Shown in pieces: positions 36,488 through 46,355 of a stretch of 64,000 bases of DNA. The notes below the pieces were generated by a model. It worked only from the letters and a program-made list of their open reading frames with translations. It made no database searches and was not told the DNA's origin. How positions within the stretch are numbered: position 1 is the first letter of the stretch; each line of letters begins with the position of its first letter. Origin of the DNA: Nostoc edaphicum CCNP1411 (GTDB lineage: Bacteria > Cyanobacteriota > Cyanobacteriia > Cyanobacteriales > Nostocaceae); assembly GCF_014023275.1 (NCBI RefSeq), contig NZ_CP054698.1, forward strand, positions 4,402,001 through 4,466,000, in the 5' to 3' direction. The position numbers and the translations under genes are program-made.

Positions 36488-37738
36488 TTATGAGAATAAT
36501 CTTTTTCTGAATTCAATAGCTGCTTGAAAGTCAGGAATTTGCCTAGCTATAAGTTCAATAAACTGTTCAGGCGAGATATAAGGATTTTCATCTAATATTT
36601 CTTCTATAATCACATTTGCCATTGGGCCGATGTGGTAGGCTAACCCCTGGTGACAACTTTTGATAAATGCTGGTTGGAGGGAAGGTTGTTGTTGTTCAAT
36701 TCGCCCAGTTTGTGGACTAGTAGGTGAACTAAGTGAACTAAAAATTGTTTCTCCAGGTTGGTTGTATGACTGCGATATTGCCGACATAGCCTGAAATTCC
36801 GGATTAAATACCGTGGCAGGTAAATCATCAAACATAATTGCAGGAGACATTGCCACTTGTGGTTCTCCAATACGCTGTAAATCTGTGATAACTTCCTTGG
36901 CTGTTTGGTATCGCTTGTTAGGCCTATCTGCCAACATCTGATCGAGTACTTGAGCAAAACTATCAGTGACGTAGGTATAATAACGCCAGTTCCACTCAAG
37001 TGAATATTGATCCATTAGTAAAGATGGATCTCTACCTGTGAGTAGCACAATAGCTGTTACACCCAAAGCGTAGAGGTCACTAGAGGGGGAACATAAACCC
37101 AAGCTAATCTGTTCGCGGGGAGCGTATCCCACTTTACCGACGAGGGACATTTTACCAACAAAGGTTACCTGGTGGTTAGAACTTCTCCCCTCGTTCACGT
37201 CAGCAATTTGTTTACCAACACCAAAATCAATCAGTACTGGCAGATCCTTGCCAGTGGGTAACATAATGTTATCAGGAGAAATATCTCGATGGATAATGTT
37301 GTGCTGGTGGACATATTCCAAAACAGGCAGCAGATTTTTTAGCCACTGGATAACTTCGTCTTCAGAGAAATTTCTTCCTTGACGTTGAAGTTCTCCTAAT
37401 AATCTCGAATATGTTTTACCATCAACATACTCTTGTACTAGGAATAGCCGACCGTCTCCTTCAAAGCAAGCCAAAAACTTGGGAATTTGAGGATGTTGCA
37501 ATTGATGAAGAATTTTTGCCTCTCTTTTAAATAAGTTGCGATATTGTTCCAGTCCACTCTCCCCTGTGCCAATGGGTGCAAACTCTTTGAGAACACAAGG
37601 TTCATCAAATCTACGAGTGTCAAAAGCTAAGTAAGTTCGTCCTAATCCTCCCTGTCCTAGAAGTTTTTGGATAATATAGCGGTTATCGATTAGAGTTCCA
37701 GCAGCTATTTCTGGCCTTGTGATATGGAACTGTGACAT
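36488..37738 (-). CDS. Ser/Thr protein kinase
   Basis: 416 aa. The kinase domain (about 20-275) has LLGQGGLGRTYLAFDTR, Lys in PCVLKEFAP, the catalytic loop HRDISPDNIMLP and DFGVGKQI in place of the usual DFGxAR. Ser replaces Lys in the common HRDxKPxN motif (HRDISPDN), a substitution frequent in cyanobacterial kinases. A linker (280-340) leads to a C-terminal domain of about 60 residues (FIKSCHQGLAYHIGPMANVI ... QFIELIARQIPD) that recurs in cyanobacterial signalling proteins. No membrane segment. Convergent with the DUF3365-HAMP gene, 35 bp apart. Confidence 0.9.
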   Translation of the reverse strand: MSQFHITRPEIAAGTLIDNRYIIQKLLGQGGLGRTYLAFDTRRFDEPCVLKEFAPIGTGESGLEQYRNLFKREAKILHQLQHPQIPKFLACFEGDGRLFLVQEYVDGKTYSRLLGELQRQGRNFSEDEVIQWLKNLLPVLEYVHQHNIIHRDISPDNIMLPTGKDLPVLIDFGVGKQIADVNEGRSSNHQVTFVGKMSLVGKVGYAPREQISLGLCSPSSDLYALGVTAIVLLTGRDPSLLMDQYSLEWNWRYYTYVTDSFAQVLDQMLADRPNKRYQTAKEVITDLQRIGEPQVAMSPAIMFDDLPATVFNPEFQAMSAISQSYNQPGETIFSSLSSPTSPQTGRIEQQQPSLQPAFIKSCHQGLAYHIGPMANVIIEEILDENPYISPEQFIELIARQIPDFQAAIEFRKRLFS

Positions 37739-38178
37739 CTCATCGCACTCCTAGCGATTTTATTGTTGATAAATTATTTAGTTTGCTGAAAGTCAGAAAC
37801 TCTAGCAGATAAAGGCTGATAACATCCTTCAAATTGAGGTTAGCACCACTATCAAAACAAGGAAATACACTTTTCTACAATCTTTCGATGGTCTTGTGTG
37901 ACCAAATAGACAATTTTTACCTGAGTAGTTTAATCATGCTACTCATACTTAGGTATTTTAGCAGCCGCAACATAGCCAGTGTCTGCGGTAATATCTGCGA
38001 CTGTTCAGGGCATCGCCTTTTAGATTTGCTGCTGAACCTTATCTATACGCCTAGTAACCCAATTGACATTGAGTTTAGGAATAGTTAAGGATATAGCGCA
38101 ACATCATGGTTTTTCAGAAAAACTGAGGTTGCTATAGACTTCCTGAAAAAAATATTATACGTATTTCAAGTGCTAAAT
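37739..38178. other. 440-bp spacer, nothing clear
   Basis: This contains the kinase upstream region. A plus-strand frame at 37834-38088 has no convincing features. I see no repeat, RNA gene or terminator that can be supported. Confidence 0.4.
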
Positions 38179-38331
38179 ATGCGATCGCTCTCAAAAATTA
38201 ATCTTTCTGAGAGCCAATCTCATTATGAGATAGCTGTTTCAGAATCGGCTATTAAGGTTTTCAGTACAGGTGATTTCTCAAAAGCAGAAAAATATGCTGT
38301 GTATCATAAAAGACTACTGAAGCTACAGTAA
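38179..38331 (+). CDS. Small ORF, 50 aa
   Basis: The frame reads MRSLSKINLSESQSHYEIAV, then SESAIKVFSTGDFSKAEKYA and VYHKRLLKLQ. The mixed charged/hydrophobic composition and third-position bias look coding, and the ORF ends 9 bp inside the convergent Uma2 gene. There is no obvious Shine-Dalgarno. It might be the tail of a decayed gene or a genuine small protein. No family recognised. Confidence 0.35.
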   Translation: MRSLSKINLSESQSHYEIAVSESAIKVFSTGDFSKAEKYAVYHKRLLKLQ

Positions 38332-39147
38332 TTCATCAGGATTCACACCTAACTGACGCAAACGTTCTGCTAATTGTTCTACTTTTCGTTTAGCTTGAGC
38401 AGTTTCTTGTTTGGCTTCTGTAGCTTCTTTTTCTGCAATGATCGCTCGTTCCGTTGCAGCAGCGGCTTCTTCTGTGGGTACGGGAATTAATTCTCCCGCC
38501 AAAGTGAACCACCTTAACCACAACCTTTCAATATCTCGAAATGAACCCTGCCATAAGCCTAAACTTAAATCTATCTCTGGCATTAGTAGGTATCCATCAG
38601 TCAAGTTCATCGGTTCATAGTGACCACCAACTAACTGGAAAGCCCGAAGTTCATTAGTATAGCGACTAAAAACAACATAGTAGGGAATCCGCAAAATTCG
38701 TTCATAAACTTCCCATTTACTAGGAGGTTTATCTGCTGCACTTTCTCTTCTTGTGCCTAAATCTTCATCTTCCGTACCTGAAGATAATAACTCAACAACC
38801 ACGAAGGGATTTGCTGGTTCTTGCCAAGTTACATAACTTAACCGTAAATCCTCCCCTTTGTATAATTTTCCTACACCTACCACACCAAACCAATCTGGGC
38901 GTTTATACCACAAAGGATGCTGGAGATCATAGTAGAGATTAAGATCAGCCGCACTATAAACTAGTTCTGGATTCCAGTTAATTGGCTGAAAAGTTAAATA
39001 TAAAATTAAGGGTTGTAAAAAGTGAAAATCGTCTGGCAAACCGGGTTCCTCTGGGTTGTCACTTGGTAAATCATACATTGTTGGTAGAGTTTCCCAAGGA
39101 GGAAGCGGCGGATCAGATTGGGGAATATAGTGGGGAGAAGAAGTCAT
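38323..39147 (-). CDS. Uma2 family endonuclease-like protein (DUF820)
   Basis: 274 aa. A PD-(D/E)xK nuclease-fold protein of the Uma2 group that is heavily expanded in cyanobacteria. The PD of KRPDWFGVVGV and the acidic ExL of FVVVELLSSGTEDEDLG fit the core, followed by WEVYERILRIPYYVVFSRYT. The C-terminus is a coiled coil (TERAIIAEKEATEAKQETAQ, then KVEQLAERLRQLGV), the usual tail of this clade. Start set at the ATG at 39147 rather than the TTG upstream. Cellular role unknown; a link with mobile DNA is often assumed but unproven. Confidence 0.8.
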   Translation of the reverse strand: MTSSPHYIPQSDPPLPPWETLPTMYDLPSDNPEEPGLPDDFHFLQPLILYLTFQPINWNPELVYSAADLNLYYDLQHPLWYKRPDWFGVVGVGKLYKGEDLRLSYVTWQEPANPFVVVELLSSGTEDEDLGTRRESAADKPPSKWEVYERILRIPYYVVFSRYTNELRAFQLVGGHYEPMNLTDGYLLMPEIDLSLGLWQGSFRDIERLWLRWFTLAGELIPVPTEEAAAATERAIIAEKEATEAKQETAQAKRKVEQLAERLRQLGVNPDELL

Positions 39148-39186
39148 AGTCAAATTGTGAACATTTTGAGAGTGGCTGGATACAAA

Positions 39187-40113
39187 TTATGCTTCTAATT
39201 TTGCCGAGTCTTTTAACAGCGATCGCTCCCAAATCCAATCGAGTAAAATCGGATTGACTAACTCCGGCGCTTCATCCTGCGGACAATGCCCCACTCCTTC
39301 TAAAGGAATAAACTTTTGTACTTGAGGAAAGTTAGCTAATTCTCTTCCTAACTTAATTGGTTCCCACGGATCAGCCGTTCCCCACAAGATAATTGCCGGA
39401 CAGGGTAGCAGTGGTAAAAGGTCTTCTGGTAAAGGGCCTGTAGAATAAGAAGTAAAAGCCAGGAACACAGCACCAGCCCCCACATCGCTTGCTGGTGAAG
39501 TCAGAATATCAACCAACTCATCTGTCACCATCTCAGGATTCGAGTATGCTTGCAGCAGAATTTTCCGCACTGTTTTCGGTTTGGCGAGTTGATTGAAAAA
39601 GAACTCGCCAATTGGTTTGATAGATAACAGACGTTGCAGTAGAGGCGCTCCGTAACGACGAGATAAAGGTAAAGTTACCCGTTTGCGATCGTGCAACAGC
39701 CGTAAAGAACAATTGAGCAAAGCAACTCCCAAGGCAATATCTGGATTGCTTACTGCTGCTTGCATGGCTACAATACAGCCAATAGAATTTCCGACTAAAA
39801 AAGCTGGCTCGCCGACAACTTCGCGGCAAAAATCTGCTACTTGCTGTCCCCAGGTTTCTAATGTGTAGGCAATTTGTTCGCCAGGTTGAGGTTTTGCGGA
39901 AGCGCCAAAACCAATCAAATCAATCGCATAAACACGGCAACTTTCCGCTAATACGGGAATATTTTTCCGCCAGTGCCACCAAGAAGCGCCAAATCCATGC
40001 ACGAGGACAACAGCTGGCCCAGTGGTTCCTTGGGTTTGATAGCAGATTGGAAAATCCTGCCAAATCCAGGTTTTTGTCGAGGTAAGTGCTGTGTTTGAAG
40101 TTGAGGTTGTCAT
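39187..40113 (-). CDS. Alpha/beta hydrolase
   Basis: 308 aa. The oxyanion strand VVLVHGFGASWWHWRKNIPV, nucleophile elbow LVGNSIGCIVA (Ser), acid strand ILWGTADPWEP (Asp) and LEGVGHCPQDEAP (His) complete the triad. The layout matches cyanobacterial hydrolases related to plant pheophytinase-like proteins and haloperoxidase-type esterases; the substrate cannot be read from sequence. No signal peptide, so probably cytosolic or membrane-peripheral. Monocistronic, 40 bp from the Uma2 gene on the same strand. Confidence 0.85.
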   Translation of the reverse strand: MTTSTSNTALTSTKTWIWQDFPICYQTQGTTGPAVVLVHGFGASWWHWRKNIPVLAESCRVYAIDLIGFGASAKPQPGEQIAYTLETWGQQVADFCREVVGEPAFLVGNSIGCIVAMQAAVSNPDIALGVALLNCSLRLLHDRKRVTLPLSRRYGAPLLQRLLSIKPIGEFFFNQLAKPKTVRKILLQAYSNPEMVTDELVDILTSPASDVGAGAVFLAFTSYSTGPLPEDLLPLLPCPAIILWGTADPWEPIKLGRELANFPQVQKFIPLEGVGHCPQDEAPELVNPILLDWIWERSLLKDSAKLEA

Positions 40114-40582
40114 GAGAATTTTGATGAGAACAAGGGTAAAAGCCTTTCGGCAGTAAGACGCAAGTAAAATTGTTTTGAATTTGAAGAAAATTTATCAGAT
40201 TTTCAAAATAAATCTTTGGCTCTAGTGATAGCCTATACCTATACCACGAAAGCTTCTAGGCTGATAACACTAGCATTAAGCTGATAGTTTTATCTATTTA
40301 TAGAGAGTTTTCATCTTGTTGATAGAGGTAATTTACTCACAACTTATATTATGTCAGTATTAGAAATCAGAACTTTTGTAATGTGAGTAATATTTTCGCT
40401 ATTTGGATATGTAAGTGAATTAGCATCAGTGATAGATTCAGTAGTTTCACAATTTACGATAGCCAATATAAGTCTATAAGATTGGCGAATATGAGGCATC
40501 GGCTAAGGGGTGGTTTGCAACTGGAAACTGACGCTGAATTTAACAATATTTTTCTTGTTCCTAGTTCTGCGGGCCAGAAATC
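40114..40582. other. 469-bp spacer, promoter region
   Basis: A divergent intergenic region, AT-rich, without recognisable genes or repeats. It must hold the promoters of the hydrolase (minus) and the thioredoxin-like gene (plus), but no hexamer pair stands out. Confidence 0.4.
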
Positions 40583-41137
40583 ATGAATCTACTAGAAACA
40601 ATTGATACTCCCGTTGGGAGCTACGCACCAGATTTTGAACTGCCAGGAATTGATGGTCAAGTACACCATCTCAGGCGTTATCTTGAGAAGTTCCGAGCAG
40701 TCGGCGTCATTTCCATGTGTAACCACTGTCCTTATGTAGAGTGGTATCTAGGCAAGCTCAGAAACATTCAAGCCGAATTTGCGCCAAAAGGCTTCACACT
40801 AATTGGGATGAATGGTAGTGATGGCGATCGCGAAACTCGGTCAAGCTTTGAAAATATGAAAGCTTTTGCCCTGCGTCACCACTTGAACTTCCCCTACCTG
40901 TGGGACTCTACGCAAGATGTGACCCGCAGTTTTGGTGCTACAAAAACACCAATGGCTTTTTTAATAGATACTAATGGTATAGTCCGCTACAAAGGTAGAA
41001 TTGACAATCATCGCCAAGACCCATCATCGGTGGGAGAGGATTATTTGAGAACTGCGATCGCTTCTCTGTTTAAAGGTCAAGAAATAGACATACCACAAAC
41101 AGAACCAATAGGTACTACATTGATTTGGCGTAACTAG
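40583..41137 (+). CDS. Thioredoxin-like (AhpC/TSA-type) protein
   Basis: 184 aa. A peroxiredoxin-fold protein with [20 protein letters not shown] at the start, the redox motif [13 protein letters not shown] (two Cys separated by NH) and the cis-Pro region [20 protein letters not shown]. The CNHCPY motif marks the group often annotated as thioredoxin family protein with AhpC/TSA domain; a two-cysteine oxidoreductase is expected. No signal peptide. It precedes pyrH by 71 bp on the same strand and may be co-transcribed. Confidence 0.85.
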   Translation: MNLLETIDTPVGSYAPDFELPGIDGQVHHLRRYLEKFRAVGVISMCNHCPYVEWYLGKLRNIQAEFAPKGFTLIGMNGSDGDRETRSSFENMKAFALRHHLNFPYLWDSTQDVTRSFGATKTPMAFLIDTNGIVRYKGRIDNHRQDPSSVGEDYLRTAIASLFKGQEIDIPQTEPIGTTLIWRN

Positions 41138-41208
41138 ACATAGATAGTCCCTGTAACTGTTATCTTAAATTGGAGGCAATTGCAACTTTTTTGATAAAGC
41201 GGAACTTC

Positions 41209-41937
41209 ATGGGAACGAATTACCGACGGGTTTTACTCAAACTGAGCGGTGAAGCCTTAATGGGCAACATGGGCTATGGCATTGATCCAGAAGTGGTCAA
41301 AGGAATAGCACAAGAATTAGCAGAGGTGATAGCCACTGGCACTCAAATCGCCATAGTTGTTGGCGGCGGCAATATTTTTCGTGGCGTCAAAGCAGCGTCG
41401 GCGGGGATGGACAGGGCAACCGCTGACTATATCGGGATGATTGCCACGGTAATGAATGCCATGACGCTACAAGATTCTCTGGAACGCATAGGAGTACAGA
41501 CGCGGGTACAAACTGCGATCGCTATGCAAGAATTAGCAGAACCGTATATCCGTCGTCGTGCCATCCGTCATCTTGAAAAAGGACGGGTGGTAATTTTTGG
41601 TGCTGGTTCTGGAAATCCCTTTTTTACTACAGACACCACTGCGGCATTAAGAGCCGCAGAAATTGATGCTGAGGTGATTTTTAAAGCCACCAAAGTAGAC
41701 GGAGTATATGATGCAGATCCTCATATTTATCCTGAGGCCAAGCGTTACAATAGCCTTACCTACGCACACGTTTTAGCCAAAGATTTGCGGGTGATGGATA
41801 GTACTGCGATCGCCTTGTGTAAAGAAAATAATATCCCAATTCTGGTATTTGACCTAACGGTGCGAGGCAACATCCACCGAGCAGTCTTGGGAGAATCCAT
41901 CGGTACCCTTGTGGGAGGTTCTTGTGAAATTAGCTGA
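41209..41937 (+). CDS. pyrH: UMP kinase
   Basis: 242 aa. The start [19 protein letters not shown], the phosphate-binding [30 protein letters not shown] and LQDSLE identify bacterial UMP kinase of the amino-acid-kinase fold, which makes UDP from UMP and is hexameric. I use the ATG at 41209 because the upstream part of the frame is not conserved-looking. Its end overlaps the start of frr by 14 bp, the classic pyrH-frr arrangement. Confidence 0.97.
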   Translation: MGTNYRRVLLKLSGEALMGNMGYGIDPEVVKGIAQELAEVIATGTQIAIVVGGGNIFRGVKAASAGMDRATADYIGMIATVMNAMTLQDSLERIGVQTRVQTAIAMQELAEPYIRRRAIRHLEKGRVVIFGAGSGNPFFTTDTTAALRAAEIDAEVIFKATKVDGVYDADPHIYPEAKRYNSLTYAHVLAKDLRVMDSTAIALCKENNIPILVFDLTVRGNIHRAVLGESIGTLVGGSCEIS

Positions 41938-42472
41938 AGCTGAGAGTACGATGCAAAAGACCGTTGAGGCGACTCAACGATCTTTTAACTCAATTCGCAC
42001 TGGTCGAGCCAATGCGAGTCTATTAGATAAGGTATTGGTGGATTATTACGGTTCGCCCACTTCCTTGAAATCACTGGCAAACATTAGCACGCCGGATGCT
42101 ACGACGATCTTAATTCAACCCTACGATCGCAGCAGTTTAAATATAGTCGAAAAAGCGATTTCTTTGTCAGATGTCGGTTTAACCCCCAGCAACGACGGTT
42201 CCGTGATTCGTTTGAATATTCCGCCCTTGACAAGCGATCGTCGTAAAGAACTCGTCAAAATAGCATCTAAGTATGCTGAAGAGGGTCGTGTTGCTATTCG
42301 CAACATCCGCCGCGATGCCATAGACGCCATTCGCAAACAGGAAAAAAACGCCGAAATTCCTGAAGATGAAGCACGAGATCAGCAAGATAAATTGCAAAAA
42401 CTAACAAACAAGTACACTGCCCGAATAGACGAATTGCTGGCAGAAAAAGAAAAAGACATTACGACTGTTTAA
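41924..42472 (+). CDS. frr: Ribosome recycling factor
   Basis: 182 aa, the standard length. [40 protein letters not shown], and the helical ends typify RRF, which with EF-G splits post-termination ribosomes. The start is taken as GTG at 41924, six nucleotides after GGAGG inside pyrH, giving translational coupling; the longer frame begins at a TTG at 41909 with no matching residues. End of the pyrH-frr unit. Confidence 0.97.
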   Translation: MKLAEAESTMQKTVEATQRSFNSIRTGRANASLLDKVLVDYYGSPTSLKSLANISTPDATTILIQPYDRSSLNIVEKAISLSDVGLTPSNDGSVIRLNIPPLTSDRRKELVKIASKYAEEGRVAIRNIRRDAIDAIRKQEKNAEIPEDEARDQQDKLQKLTNKYTARIDELLAEKEKDITTV

Positions 42473-42609
42473 AGTCTAAAGTCTGAAGCATAAAGGCTGA
42501 AGGATAATGGATAAATTCTTCAGCCTTTATCATTTCTTAAGTATCTAACAAAAATTGATCAAGTATCTCAATAGAAAATAAACTAATTCAGGAGCAAAAA
42601 TTCAGCCTT

Positions 42610-43731
42610 ATGTACGACTGTATCATCGTCGGCGCTGGGCCAGCTGGTGGAACAGCGGCATATCATTTAGCCAAACAAGGTCGCTCAGTATTAGTGCTGG
42701 AAAAAGAATCCTTGCCAAGATATAAACCTTGTGGCGGTGGTGTATCTCCAGCGATCGCTCAATGGTTTGACTTTGATTTTAGCCCAGCGATTTCTCTGAA
42801 AGCCGACTCCCTTCGCTTTACCTGGAAATTGGGCGACCCAGTGGAAGCAAAAATTGCCACTAAAGAACCAGTCTGGATGGTGCGACGAGATATTTTTGAC
42901 CATTTCCTAGTACAGCAAGGACAGAAGCAAGGGGCTGAACTACGAGATAATACTGAAGTAACGGGTATTGAATTTCAAAGTGACTATTGGCAAGTTAACA
43001 CAGCCAATGGGCCAGTTACAGGTCGCTACTTAATTGCGGCTGATGGTGCTAAAGGGCCGATGGCAAAATGGCTAGGTTTCAAAGAACGGAAACGTCTCCT
43101 CACAGGGGCTTTAGAGGCAGAAATCCCTGGAATTATAGAAAACCAACCCATAATTCATTTTGAGTTTGGCTTGGTAAAAAATGGCTATCTCTGGAACTTT
43201 CCCAAAGCTGATGGCTATTCCATCGGTGTCGGGACGTTTATTGGCCGTCAACCCCAGGACTTCAAAAAGATTTTGGATGAGTACGCCAAATCATTGAATG
43301 TAGACCTCAAAACCAGCAAACAATATGGTCATCCCCTATGTATTTGGGATGGTAATCAAAAGCTGCACACCCAAAATGCTATTTTGGCTGGGGAAGCTGC
43401 TTGTGTGGTTGATCCCATGACAGCAGAAGGCATTCGCCCCTCAATTTTTAGCGGTTTGCTCGCAGCCGCAACCATTAATGAAGCACTTTCTGGTGACACT
43501 AACGCTTTAGAAAAATATAGCGAAGCCATTAATGAAGAAGTGGGTACTGAGATGGCTTGGGCGCAAAAGTTAGCTGGAGCGTTTTATCGGTTTTCCAACA
43601 TTGGCTACAAAGTTGGTGTTAAGCACCCCTCTGCTCCCCAAATCATGGGTAAGATTATGTGTGGAGAACTGCGCTATGGCGATGTTGCCGGTCGTGCTCT
43701 CAAGCGTTTAATTTCTGGTTTTGGAGGTTAA
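42610..43731 (+). CDS. Geranylgeranyl-reductase-family FAD oxidoreductase
   Basis: 373 aa. An N-terminal Rossmann dinucleotide-binding motif, DCIIVGAGPAGGTAAYHLAK, is followed by VLEKESLPRYKPCGGGV. The second FAD contact, AILAGEAACVVDPMTAEGIR, is typical of the geranylgeranyl reductase family (phytyl-chain or lipid saturation; also ChlP). It is shorter than ChlP (about 405 aa) and lacks its N-terminal details, so it is probably the paralogous cyanobacterial enzyme with unknown substrate. An RBS is weak (GGAGC). It follows frr by 137 bp. Confidence 0.85.
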   Translation: MYDCIIVGAGPAGGTAAYHLAKQGRSVLVLEKESLPRYKPCGGGVSPAIAQWFDFDFSPAISLKADSLRFTWKLGDPVEAKIATKEPVWMVRRDIFDHFLVQQGQKQGAELRDNTEVTGIEFQSDYWQVNTANGPVTGRYLIAADGAKGPMAKWLGFKERKRLLTGALEAEIPGIIENQPIIHFEFGLVKNGYLWNFPKADGYSIGVGTFIGRQPQDFKKILDEYAKSLNVDLKTSKQYGHPLCIWDGNQKLHTQNAILAGEAACVVDPMTAEGIRPSIFSGLLAAATINEALSGDTNALEKYSEAINEEVGTEMAWAQKLAGAFYRFSNIGYKVGVKHPSAPQIMGKIMCGELRYGDVAGRALKRLISGFGG

Positions 43732-43740
43732 TTAACCAGA

Positions 43741-43795
43741 CAAGTTGCTTGAGCAACTTGTTAAAAGTAAGCAAACTTCCGCCACTGTATAATAG
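43741..43795. repeat. Second copy of the dispersed hairpin repeat
   Basis: aagttgcttgagcaactt forms a 7-bp stem around TTGA, followed by gcaaacttccgccactgta. It aligns with the reverse complement of 21320-21387. The hairpin sits just downstream of the oxidoreductase stop and could also aid termination. Confidence 0.6.
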
Positions 43796-43815
43796 GGATT
43801 TCTAAATATGGCAAT

Positions 43816-44241
43816 ATGGCAATTTACTTGATAAAACGGCTGTCTGTGTTAGCTAATATTCTTGCTCTTGTCCTCTTCATGCCGGGAATTGCCTTAGCCG
43901 CACCCGTTCAAATCAATACTACTTTTGGTGTTATTTTCGCCCAGACTACCAAAACTGCAAGCTATTCCACCTCATCGGAGATTGACCTGACTCCCTTACA
44001 ACGCCAAGAAATCCAGGCTGTACGTCAGAGAAGAAACAGAGAAATTGAGGCAGTGTTAAACTCATCCCAACGTGCCCAACTTAATCACAATCTCCGGGCT
44101 GGTAATAATCTCAATCAAGCGTTAGAAAAATTGAATTTGCAACTAGAGCAGCAAGAGTTGGTAAAGGCGATCGTGCAATTTACTAACTTGAAAATGAAAG
44201 TTATTTCATCTAGGCATTGGCTAAAAATAGGACAGAAGTAA
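43816..44241 (+). CDS. Exported Spy/CpxP-like small protein
   Basis: 141 aa. The signal peptide ends near GIALAAPV. The mature part is helical with LTPLQRQEIQAVRQRRNREI, then EAVLNSSQRAQLNHNL, the LTxxQ...R spacing seen in Spy/CpxP-type periplasmic proteins. No CpxP-type double LTxxQ pair can be confirmed. Function unknown; a periplasmic chaperone-like or metal-binding role is possible. No operon partner. Confidence 0.6.
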   Translation: MAIYLIKRLSVLANILALVLFMPGIALAAPVQINTTFGVIFAQTTKTASYSTSSEIDLTPLQRQEIQAVRQRRNREIEAVLNSSQRAQLNHNLRAGNNLNQALEKLNLQLEQQELVKAIVQFTNLKMKVISSRHWLKIGQK

Positions 44242-44408
44242 GAGCAAAAGCAATCATTTTGCATAGCGCTTTCTTTTGCTGTGGTTTAGCAAATAGGAAA
44301 TTTTCATCTACATCATTCTTATACCCTGGCGACTGGAAGTCGCGGCTACACAAACAAAGTCCGCCTTCGCGGACTAATGCTAAAGCATAAATCTCTGGAT
44401 AGCTAAAC
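44242..44408. repeat. Dispersed repeat (gcgactggaagtcgcggcta type)
   Basis: 44331-44395 carries a common Nostocales repeat: gcgactggaagtcgcggctac, acaaagtccgcc, ttcgcggactaatgc, which folds into several small hairpins. A related copy lies at 57081-57165. No gene. Confidence 0.6.
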
Positions 44409-44672
44409 TTATGGAAACAGTTGATTAATCGGGACTTCAACTTTTGGAAAAGCGATCAAGGATAACGTTGCATCCTCCTGCAAAATAAATTCAAGATTGT
44501 AGCCTTCTAACCCCGGTTCGCGGAAAATATAAACCTGACGCTGATTCACATCCAAAATCCAGTAGTCAGCAATTCCTGCTTTAGCAAAAAGAGACGCTTT
44601 TTGTTTACGATCTGTTTCTAGCGTCCGATGATATTCGTTTACAGTCCACAAGCGCACTCTAGTTTGTGTCAT
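44409..44672 (-). pseudogene. Uma2 endonuclease with a large internal deletion
   Basis: The 87-residue frame starts like a full Uma2 protein (MTQTRVRLWTVNEYHRTLE) and then jumps, in frame, to the C-terminal region TDRKQKASLFAKAGIADYWI, then LDVNQRQVYIFREPGLEGYN and a regular C-terminus. About 100 residues carrying the nuclease core (PD and the acidic strand) are missing at the junction. AGGAAA lies 7 nt before the ATG, so it is probably still translated. Best read as an in-frame deletion derivative of a full-length gene; inactive as a nuclease. Confidence 0.75.
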
Positions 44673-44784
44673 TGTATATTTCCTGTGGCTGACTACGCCT
44701 ACGCACATCATTTTTAGGCGATTATGTCTTACTCTCAACTTTGACAGCATCTATAATTAATCTTGCCCTATTTAGTTCGTTACC

Positions 44785-46302
44785 ATGTCGGAAGAAGATA
44801 TCCGAGCCGCCAGGCTGGAGAAAGTAGAACAACTCAAGCAGCTAGGGACTAACCCTTATGCCTATCGTTGGGAATCTACCCATCATGCAGCGCAGTTGCA
44901 AGAAAAGTTTGCCGATTTAGTCAGTGGTGAAGAAGTTGGTTTAGAAGTTGCCATAGCCGGACGCATTATGGCACGTCGCGTTTTCGGTAAATTAGCTTTC
45001 TTCACCTTGCAAGATGAAACCGGCACAATTCAGCTTTATCTAGATAAAAATCGCATCCAAGAAGGTATGGCAGATATTGATGCCGATGCTTTCAATCACT
45101 TAAAGCAACTTACGGATGCAGGCGACATTCTAGGAGCCAAAGGTACTATTAAACGGACTGAAAAGGGCGAGTTATCTGTCTACGTTAAACAATATACTAT
45201 CCTCACTAAATCCCTGTTGCCCCTACCCGACAAGTGGCATGGATTAACGGATGTTGCCAAGCGTTACCGTCAGCGCTATGTTGACTTGATTGTTAACCCA
45301 GAAGTGCGGCAAACTTTCCGCCGTCGCGCTCAAATTACTGCTGGTATTCGCCGCTATTTAGAACAGCGGGATTTTCTGGAAATTGAAACACCGGTTTTGC
45401 AAAGTGAAACTGGGGGTGCAGATGCACGTCCATTTATTACTTATCACAACACTTTAGAAATGGAGTTGTATCTGCGAATTGCCACCGAACTCCATCTCAA
45501 GCGGTTGATTGTGGGTGGTTTTGAAAAGGTGTTTGAATTAGGGCGGGTTTTCCGCAATGAGGGAATTTCGACTCGACACAATCCCGAATTTACGACGATT
45601 GAAGTTTACCAAGCCTACGCCGACTACAACGATATGATGGCGTTGACTGAAGGGATTATTACAACTGTCGCCCAAGACGTACTTGGCACATTAGAAATCA
45701 CCTACCAAGGGGAACCGATAAATTTAACACCACCTTGGCGACGGGTGACAATGCATGATTTAGTTAAAGAATTTACGGGCTTGGATTTTAATTCGTTCCA
45801 AAATTTGGAAGATGCCAAAACAGCAAGTAAAAATGCTGGTATTCCTGGTATCGATGAAGCCCAATCAATTGGTAAGTTACTGAATTTGGCATTTGAAGAG
45901 AAAGTAGAGGCCAATTTAATTCAACCTACCTTTGTAATTGATTATCCTGTAGAAATTTCGCCTCTAGCAAAACCTCACCGTTCTGTGCCTGGTTTAGTAG
46001 AACGATTTGAGTTATTTATAGTCGGGCGAGAAACTGGGAATAGCTTCTCAGAACTTACCGATCCTATTGATCAAAGAGAACGTTTTGAGGTACAAGCGGC
46101 GCGGAAAGCTGCTGGTGACTTAGAAGCCCAAGGTGTAGATGAAGACTTTCTCACCGCTTTGGAATATGGGATGCCGCCTACTGGTGGTTTAGGGATTGGG
46201 ATCGATCGCTTGGTGATGTTATTAACTGATTGTGCCAGTATTCGGGATGCGATCGCCTTCCCCTTACTCAAGCCAGAAAAATTAGAATCATCCCCAGATT
46301 AA
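44785..46302 (+). CDS. lysS: Lysyl-tRNA synthetase (class II)
   Basis: 505 aa. An N-terminal OB-fold anticodon-binding domain ([20 protein letters not shown]) precedes the class II core: motif 1 near [20 protein letters not shown], motif 2 [20 protein letters not shown] and motif 3 [13 protein letters not shown]. Charges tRNA-Lys. Length is normal and it is intact, reading divergently from the Uma2 remnant 112 bp upstream. Confidence 0.98.
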   Translation: MSEEDIRAARLEKVEQLKQLGTNPYAYRWESTHHAAQLQEKFADLVSGEEVGLEVAIAGRIMARRVFGKLAFFTLQDETGTIQLYLDKNRIQEGMADIDADAFNHLKQLTDAGDILGAKGTIKRTEKGELSVYVKQYTILTKSLLPLPDKWHGLTDVAKRYRQRYVDLIVNPEVRQTFRRRAQITAGIRRYLEQRDFLEIETPVLQSETGGADARPFITYHNTLEMELYLRIATELHLKRLIVGGFEKVFELGRVFRNEGISTRHNPEFTTIEVYQAYADYNDMMALTEGIITTVAQDVLGTLEITYQGEPINLTPPWRRVTMHDLVKEFTGLDFNSFQNLEDAKTASKNAGIPGIDEAQSIGKLLNLAFEEKVEANLIQPTFVIDYPVEISPLAKPHRSVPGLVERFELFIVGRETGNSFSELTDPIDQRERFEVQAARKAAGDLEAQGVDEDFLTALEYGMPPTGGLGIGIDRLVMLLTDCASIRDAIAFPLLKPEKLESSPD

Positions 46303-46355
46303 GTCTGGGGATTGGGGACTGGGTATTGCTTCTCATGTCCCTAATCCCCCAATTC

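Noticed and set aside
37834..38088. 84-codon plus-strand ORF
   Set aside because: No start context, no recognisable segment, mixed composition.
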